Source: Leucaena leucocephala (Eukaryota > Streptophyta > Magnoliopsida > Fabales > Fabaceae). From it: 64,000 nt of DNA. Both the position numbers and the translations under genes were made by a program. This document shows positions 59,183 to 64,000 of this stretch, piece by piece. Location of the stretch: positions 1 to 64,000 of the forward strand of contig JAYWLJ010000068.1 of assembly GCA_037074615.1 (NCBI GenBank), in the 5' to 3' direction. The notes below the pieces were generated by a model that saw only the letters and a list, made by a program, of their open reading frames with translations, searched no databases and was not told where the DNA came from. The first letter of the stretch is position 1. Each line of letters begins with the position of its first letter.

Positions 59183-59674
59183 AACCTTTAATATTCCAGG
59201 TGAATTCTTGTGGATTGTTGGACCCATTTGGCCAACTGATTGTGTATAGCAGCAGGTAAAAAAGAAAGGGAAAATAATCGACGATGCAGATGCTATCACA
59301 TTTTGTAATATTTATTGCATTTAATGTTAATCGAAGAGTAATGCCTTTTGATCAGTGCCTATGGCTCCATTCTGTACTCGTTTGTATATTATTTTATATT
59401 CACGTGATTCTGGCATCCTACTTTCCCTGATCTTTTAAAATTGAATACGGTAACTGCTCCCAGAACATGTTCATTTTACCCAAAGCGACAAGATTATTTC
59501 AGACAAAGGAAAATGGAGGTTAAGACAGTGTGCAAAGCCTCTTATTTCCTTATTTGAACGACTAACGGTAATAGGATTTACATGCAAATAGCCACATACT
59601 TGGATATATGCTACATTTAAATACTAAAGCTAAAGCTAATTAATATCCTTCTCGTTATGATTTCAAACAACTTT

Positions 59675-60163
59675 TCAGACATGCTTAGTGCAGTTATTGT
59701 AACAAGCGTCGACCAGGTCATCAGCACACTTAATATCTGCCAAAACACAAACATCCTCATCAGAACTCGACAAAACTAAGAAAATATAACAAGAAGAAAA
59801 TCAAAGGAACCAAATAATAACATATCTGAGTTGAATATCATTCTTACTTTATAGAAGATGGAGGCTGTTCATAACACAGTCTCGAGTACAGTGATAGCTG
59901 GAACCATCCGGTGGCACAATCCTGCACTTGACCATGCAGTTTCCCAAGCAGACCAATCGAACTAAACCTCTTTTATCAGCACATTTCATTACGCATTCAT
60001 CTCTGCATTGCAGAGAAGGTGGAGTAAACTTGGGAGGAAGAAGAAATTCAGAAGAAGGTGGACAATCAATGGAAGAAGGAGTTTCATCATTATCTGCATG
60101 AACAGCCACTACTGCAAGAAGCATATTAAGAACAAGAATCTTCATCACAATAGTTGCTTCCAT
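59675..60163 (-). CDS. Secreted cysteine-rich thionin-like peptide, copy A (early stop)
   Basis: The first exon opens at 60,163 with a signal peptide (MEATIVMKILVLNMLLAVVA), then an acidic Pro/Ser-rich linker and a cysteine array spaced C-x3-C-x3-C...C-x3-C-x3-C...C-x3-C. The frame stops at TAA 59,849-59,851, one base before the GT donor at 59,847. The second exon (59,736-59,675) is still open and carries three more cysteines, as in copy B, so the stop removes the C-terminal cysteines unless splicing differs. The spacing resembles the thionin-like protein 2 family (small extracellular, presumed antimicrobial or signalling peptides). That assignment is moderate. The TATA position seen in copy B is degraded here. 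Open product: 104 residues. Confidence 0.65.
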
Positions 60164-60675
60164 GGCTCTTCTATCTCTCTAGCTTTCTCAGTGTCTCAAT
60201 CTTATAATATTCTCCCAGAAGCTTCTGTGATGAGGAAGATGCTCTTCACAGATAGAATTTATTGGCGACCGAGTGAAGTTAGTTTGGAGAATCATGTATG
60301 GAAACTCCATCAATTGAGAAATATGAATGATACTGATAAGTCTTTTTTTGTTTTTTGTAAACATCAAGCCTTAATCCAAGAACTTCTTGTTTTTACTGCA
60401 TGTTTGATATATATGGGAATTATTTTCCAGCCAAGGAAAGATTTTGAATTCAAATAAACGAGTTGAACATGACAGATAATATTATGATCAACATCAAGTA
60501 ATAAATCAAAAACTAGGAACATACAGACGGGATATGAGTGAAAGAATAATGCTTTGTTAACAATGTAGTGAAGGAGATAAATTTTCCAATTAAACATACA
60601 CGTTAATTAATTATATTTAAGGGGATTGAAATAATTAAGGGTGTCACTTACTATATAAGTAGATCATAAATAATA

Positions 60676-60913
60676 CTACCTCCAATTCTAATTATAAAAG
60701 CTATTTATCTTTTTTTAATAAATTGGGAATAAAATAAATTAGTTAATGGTAACTAATATAAGGGTTAATTGACTAATTAAATAGATTGAAGAGTTATAAT
60801 ATGAATTCATATTGGGATATTAGATTTTATCATAATTAAATGTCATATTTAGCTTATTAGATTTATTTAAAAAAAGTCAATTAGCTTTTATAATTAAAAT
60901 TAGAGAGAGGGAA
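60676..60913. mobile_element. Stowaway-like MITE
   Basis: The left end CTACCTCCAATTCTAATTATAAAAGCT and the right end AGCTTTTATAATTAAAATTAGAGAGAGGGA are inverted repeats flanked by TA, about 238 bp apart. The CTCCCTC-type terminus and TA target fit Stowaway (Tc1/mariner-derived) MITEs. It lies between the two thionin-like genes. Confidence 0.6.
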
Positions 60914-61789
60914 TATGTAAAATTTGCTCCTTTAAGTAGTTAATATTACATATACTTATTTATAAGTCTATTGTTTCTATCCTTAGACTAGACATTACTT
61001 CTGATATATTAATTCGACAGTGTTTGAGAAATATATTATATATTGATATTGATTGATACTAATGGCTAAAGGAATGGCATTGTGCCAATACTAGTGTGAA
61101 TGAGGATGAGAATTTGTGAATACATAGATCTGGTTTATAAGCCATTTTCGTTGCAAATTAAATCCTTTCGCTTTATTGTAATCAAGTGACCTGAGAGAGA
61201 TCAATACTAATAATATGATACTATATATCCTTATTCATAAGCTTGCTATTATTCTACGACGTGTGCCTTTTATTGATTGTTCGATCAAACGGATGATTTT
61301 CTCGTTTACTATGGGTCCCATACTACCCCAAAAACACAAAATCCATAATTCCTGTGCTTATTTAAACAACATTAGTTAATCCTGTCTTTCTTTGATAAAA
61401 AAAAAATGATGTTTATAAGGTTCTTTTATGAATGAATTATGTAAATTCTCTCCTCATTTTTTTTAAAAAATCAGTTGACTTTTTTTAAATAGATTAAAAA
61501 TTTTATAGTTATAATTAGTTAATTATTTTGCTCCTTTCATCTATAAAAAAAATTAATTAATTTTTATATTAAAGACTAATATAATTTTTTTTTCTAAGTT
61601 TATGAGGAATGATGTATGGCATAACTTTCAATGAAATTCAAGTTATGTATATGTGTTTGTAATATATCTCTTATTAGGGTGAAAAGGGAACACACACAAA
61701 CACACTTGTTTAAGCAAGAGACAAACAAAATGGAAAGATCAAGAGACATAATATGGTGAAAAGCGTCTTATTATATCTATTTTTGAATG

Positions 61790-63360
61790 ACTAATGCATG
61801 GCACGTGAAAGGAATTACAAGCCAGTAGCTAATAAGCTTTTATATACTAATTAAATTCTAGGGATCGTCTTTCAGTTGTAATGTGAACCGCTTTAGACAT
61901 TCTTGGTGCAGTTACTGTAACAAGTGTTGACCAAGCGGTCTATACTCTTGATATCTGCGAAAACACAAATTCTCATGATGATCAGAGAACATGAACAAGA
62001 ACACAATATCAAAAAAACACAAATGAATCAAACAAATGAAGAGTTTTGGTATTCATTCTTGCCTGGTTGATGATGTTGTTGGAGGTTGTTCATAACACAG
62101 TCTCGAGCACACTTATAGCCAGCATGATCGTACGGCGAAACTATCCGACACAAGACGAAACACTTGCCAATGCACAACATTCTACGGAACCCTTTTTTCT
62201 CAGAACATTTCTGTATACATTTGTCCTTGCAGGACAAAGGAGGAAAGGGAAGAAGAAGATCAGAAGGTGGAGAATCAATGGAAGTAGCAGTTTCAGTATC
62301 TGCGTGAACGGCTACTGCAAGAAGAAGCATACTAAGAACAAGAATCTTCATCACAATAGTTGCTTCCATGGCTCTTCTATATATCTCTCTAGCTTTCTCA
62401 GTGTCTCAACCTCTAATCTTATTCTCCCAGAAGCATTTGTGATGAGGAAGATTGTCTTTATTTATAGGCGACAAGTGAAGTTAGTTTGGAGAATCATGTA
62501 TGGAAACTCCATCAATTAAGAAATGTAAATGATACTGATGAGTGATTTTCTGCAAAAATCATGCCTTAATGCAAGAACTTGTGCTTGTTTCTGCATGTTT
62601 TAATTGATATGGGAATTATTTTACAGCCAAGGAAAGATTTTGAATTCAAATAAATGATTTGCTCATGGCAGATAATATTGTGATCAAGTAATCAATAAAA
62701 AGCTTTCACCAAGAAGGAAAAAAGCAATCAATCAAAAACTATGAACATACGGGATACAAGTGGGAGAATAATGCTTTGTTAACAAGGTAAAGGAGATAAT
62801 TTTTTCCAATTATGCATACATGTTAATTAATTATATTTAAGGGGCTTGAAATGAGAGCGTTGCTTATGCCTTTGTGTTCTCATAAAAATTAATGCCTCGG
62901 GAAGAATTTTCAGGGTTGACTAGAATTCATTTGTGTTTTTTTTTTTTACCTTGTAAACAAACACAGTAGTGTTTATATCTTATTTAAGCAATTTTTTGTT
63001 ACATTGACATTCACTTTTGTATTTAAATTATCCAAATGACAACTCATATAAATAATACAATTTGCTCCTTAGCCTTCGCGCAATACATATGCTACCATCC
63101 TAGCCTAGGAAGTATTTACACATATCCTTATTCATAAGTCTATTGTTTTGATTTATACTTAAAATAGACATATATTTTCTGATATATTAGTTCAACAGAG
63201 TTTGAGAAATAAATATTGATTTTGGTTGACACTAATGGCTAAAGGAATGACATTGTGTATAATACATTGATCTGGTTTATAATAATAAGCCATTTTCGTT
63301 GCAAATTGAATCCTTTCTCTTCATTGTAATGAGGTGACCGAGAGAGATCAATACCAATAA
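61790..63360. repeat. Segmental duplication unit 2 (thionin-like copy B block)
   Basis: Direct tandem partner of 59,580-61,220; the two start codons are 2,206 bp apart. It lacks the Stowaway-like element at the matching place, so that insertion probably followed the duplication. Confidence 0.8.
61893..62369 (-). CDS. Secreted cysteine-rich thionin-like peptide, copy B
   Basis: Two exons, 62369-62063 and 61954-61893, encode 122 residues. The signal peptide (MEATIVMKILVLSMLLLAVAV) is almost identical to copy A's. An acidic linker is followed by cysteines in C-x3-C pairs (CKDKCIQKC, CIGKCFVLC, CARDC), and the second exon ends with CYSNC. The intron begins with GC at 62,062 (CAG|GCAAGA), a GC-AG type. 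Ignoring it would extend the frame into intron sequence to 62,028. A TATA box (CTATAAATAAAG) lies at about 62,456-62,468. It is probably secreted to the apoplast. The thionin-like assignment rests on cysteine spacing and is moderate. This copy looks functional, unlike copy A. Confidence 0.72.
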
Positions 63361-64000
63361 TGATGTAAATATTGACACTAAGCTAGGAAAACATTTATAT
63401 CAAAACACAGAGGAAAGTAATCCTTCTAATTAAATAAAGATGATTCTAAGCTATATATATATATATTTCCTCATTTTGGTGCGTATGTGTGTGTGTGTAT
63501 ATATCTCTGTGTGTGTATCGTTTAATTAACTTGAAAGAGATTGAGATTGAACTTCTTATTTGAACTAAAACTTAGCGTAAAACGCAAAAGAGAACGCTGC
63601 ATGGTGAAAATTCAAGACGCAGATGTTTGAAGGCTGAGATTCCTTGATTATTGAGTTATTATTAATAATTTAATAATTATTAATTAAAATTCGAATAAAA
63701 ATTTTGTTTTTTGTTTTTAAATAACTTTCTTCTCCCTTCAAAACATCAAATATAAAGCGACAAAAAGGAAAGAGATCGTTATAAGGTAATTTTCCTCTCT
63801 AATAAGGAGAATGTTCTCATTCAAATAAATTAAAATTACTAACTTATTAAGGCGGGAGAAATTGGACAATTTTAATTTGGAATGCAAGATAGTTGAAAAT
63901 CTTCAACTCTCTTCTTGTGAAAGAAAACGTAACGAGGATAAAATTCTCCTTGCATATTCGTTGTCTATTATATTAGGGTTAGAATGCAAACACACTTGAA
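63361..64000. other. AT-rich intergenic DNA, no gene seen
   Basis: Short TA and GT microsatellites lie at about 63,453-63,515. No supportable coding frame up to the window end. Confidence 0.5.

Larger units (their letters stand above)
59580..61220. repeat. Segmental duplication unit 1 (thionin-like copy A block)
   Basis: The gene, promoter and 5' distal DNA recur at about 61,790-63,360. Shared segments include GTGAAGTTAGTTTGGAGAAT, GGAAACTCCATCAATT, CCAAGGAAAGATTTTGAATT, CTAATGGCTAAAGGAATG and GCCATTTTCGTTGCAAATT. This copy contains the Stowaway-like insertion. Confidence 0.8.

Noticed and set aside
60008..60457. Plus-strand frames of about 150 codons at 60,008 and 62,046
   Set aside because: They run antisense through the thionin-like exons and promoters. 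They look alike only because the two blocks are duplicates, and they have no independent protein signal.
1..64000. tRNA, rRNA, CRISPR arrays, long LTR retrotransposons
   Set aside because: No tRNA-like A/B box pairs or cloverleaf, no rRNA, no regularly spaced repeats, and no gag/pol or long terminal repeats were seen by eye.

Overview
This is nuclear DNA from a flowering plant, almost certainly a eudicot. The signs are intron-rich genes with GT-AG and a few GC-AG junctions, very AT-rich intergenic DNA (poly-A/T and TA runs), many small inverted-repeat transposons, and plant-restricted gene families (SEUSS-like, EIX/Cf-type receptor-like proteins, an At3g49140-type DUF2470 protein). I cannot assign a species. 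All gene models were built by eye from reading frame, splice-site phase and remembered family architecture.

Layout: 1-3,560 is intergenic, with a repeat end and one weak candidate gene. 3,566-5,128 (-) encodes a BAG-domain co-chaperone with a ubiquitin-like domain. 5,900-18,150 is a long gene-poor stretch with members of an AT-rich MITE family and an orphan cluster of G-box/ABRE cores near 8 kb. 18,160-23,214 (+) is a SEUSS-like (SLK-type) transcriptional adaptor gene that stops at the end of an internal exon: its 3' exons are not found. 23,200-30,600 is a transposon graveyard, including one 793-bp hAT-type element with a perfect 8-bp target-site duplication. 30,997-35,127 (-) is a complete ten-exon SGT1 gene, flanked by inverted copies of that hAT-type repeat. 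38.6-39.6 kb has an orphan short exon and a receptor-like-protein relic. 40.9-52.9 kb is a cluster of receptor-like proteins, all on the minus strand: two intact genes and one pseudogene. 54,285-59,182 (+) is a ten-exon DUF2470 gene (At3g49140-like). 59.6-63.4 kb holds a tandem pair of two-exon genes for secreted cysteine-rich (thionin-like) peptides inside a duplicated block of about 2.2 kb.

Functional theme: several neighbours belong to families used in plant immunity. These are the cell-surface receptor-like proteins, SGT1 (co-chaperone for NLR receptors and SCF ligases), a BAG co-chaperone of Hsp70, and thionin-like secreted peptides. Whether the grouping means anything is inference; the receptor and peptide genes cluster through local tandem duplication, which the sequence shows directly.

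Most notable: (1) the truncated SEUSS-like gene; (2) a 212-bp tandem duplication that copied an intron/exon junction in the DUF2470 gene; (3) a thionin-like copy with a stop codon in the last codon before its intron while its second exon stays open; (4) two well-supported GC-AG introns; (5) a dispersed AT-rich MITE family with at least eight recognisable cores; (6) the hAT-type element and its inverted partner around SGT1. I did not find a wholly new biological system.
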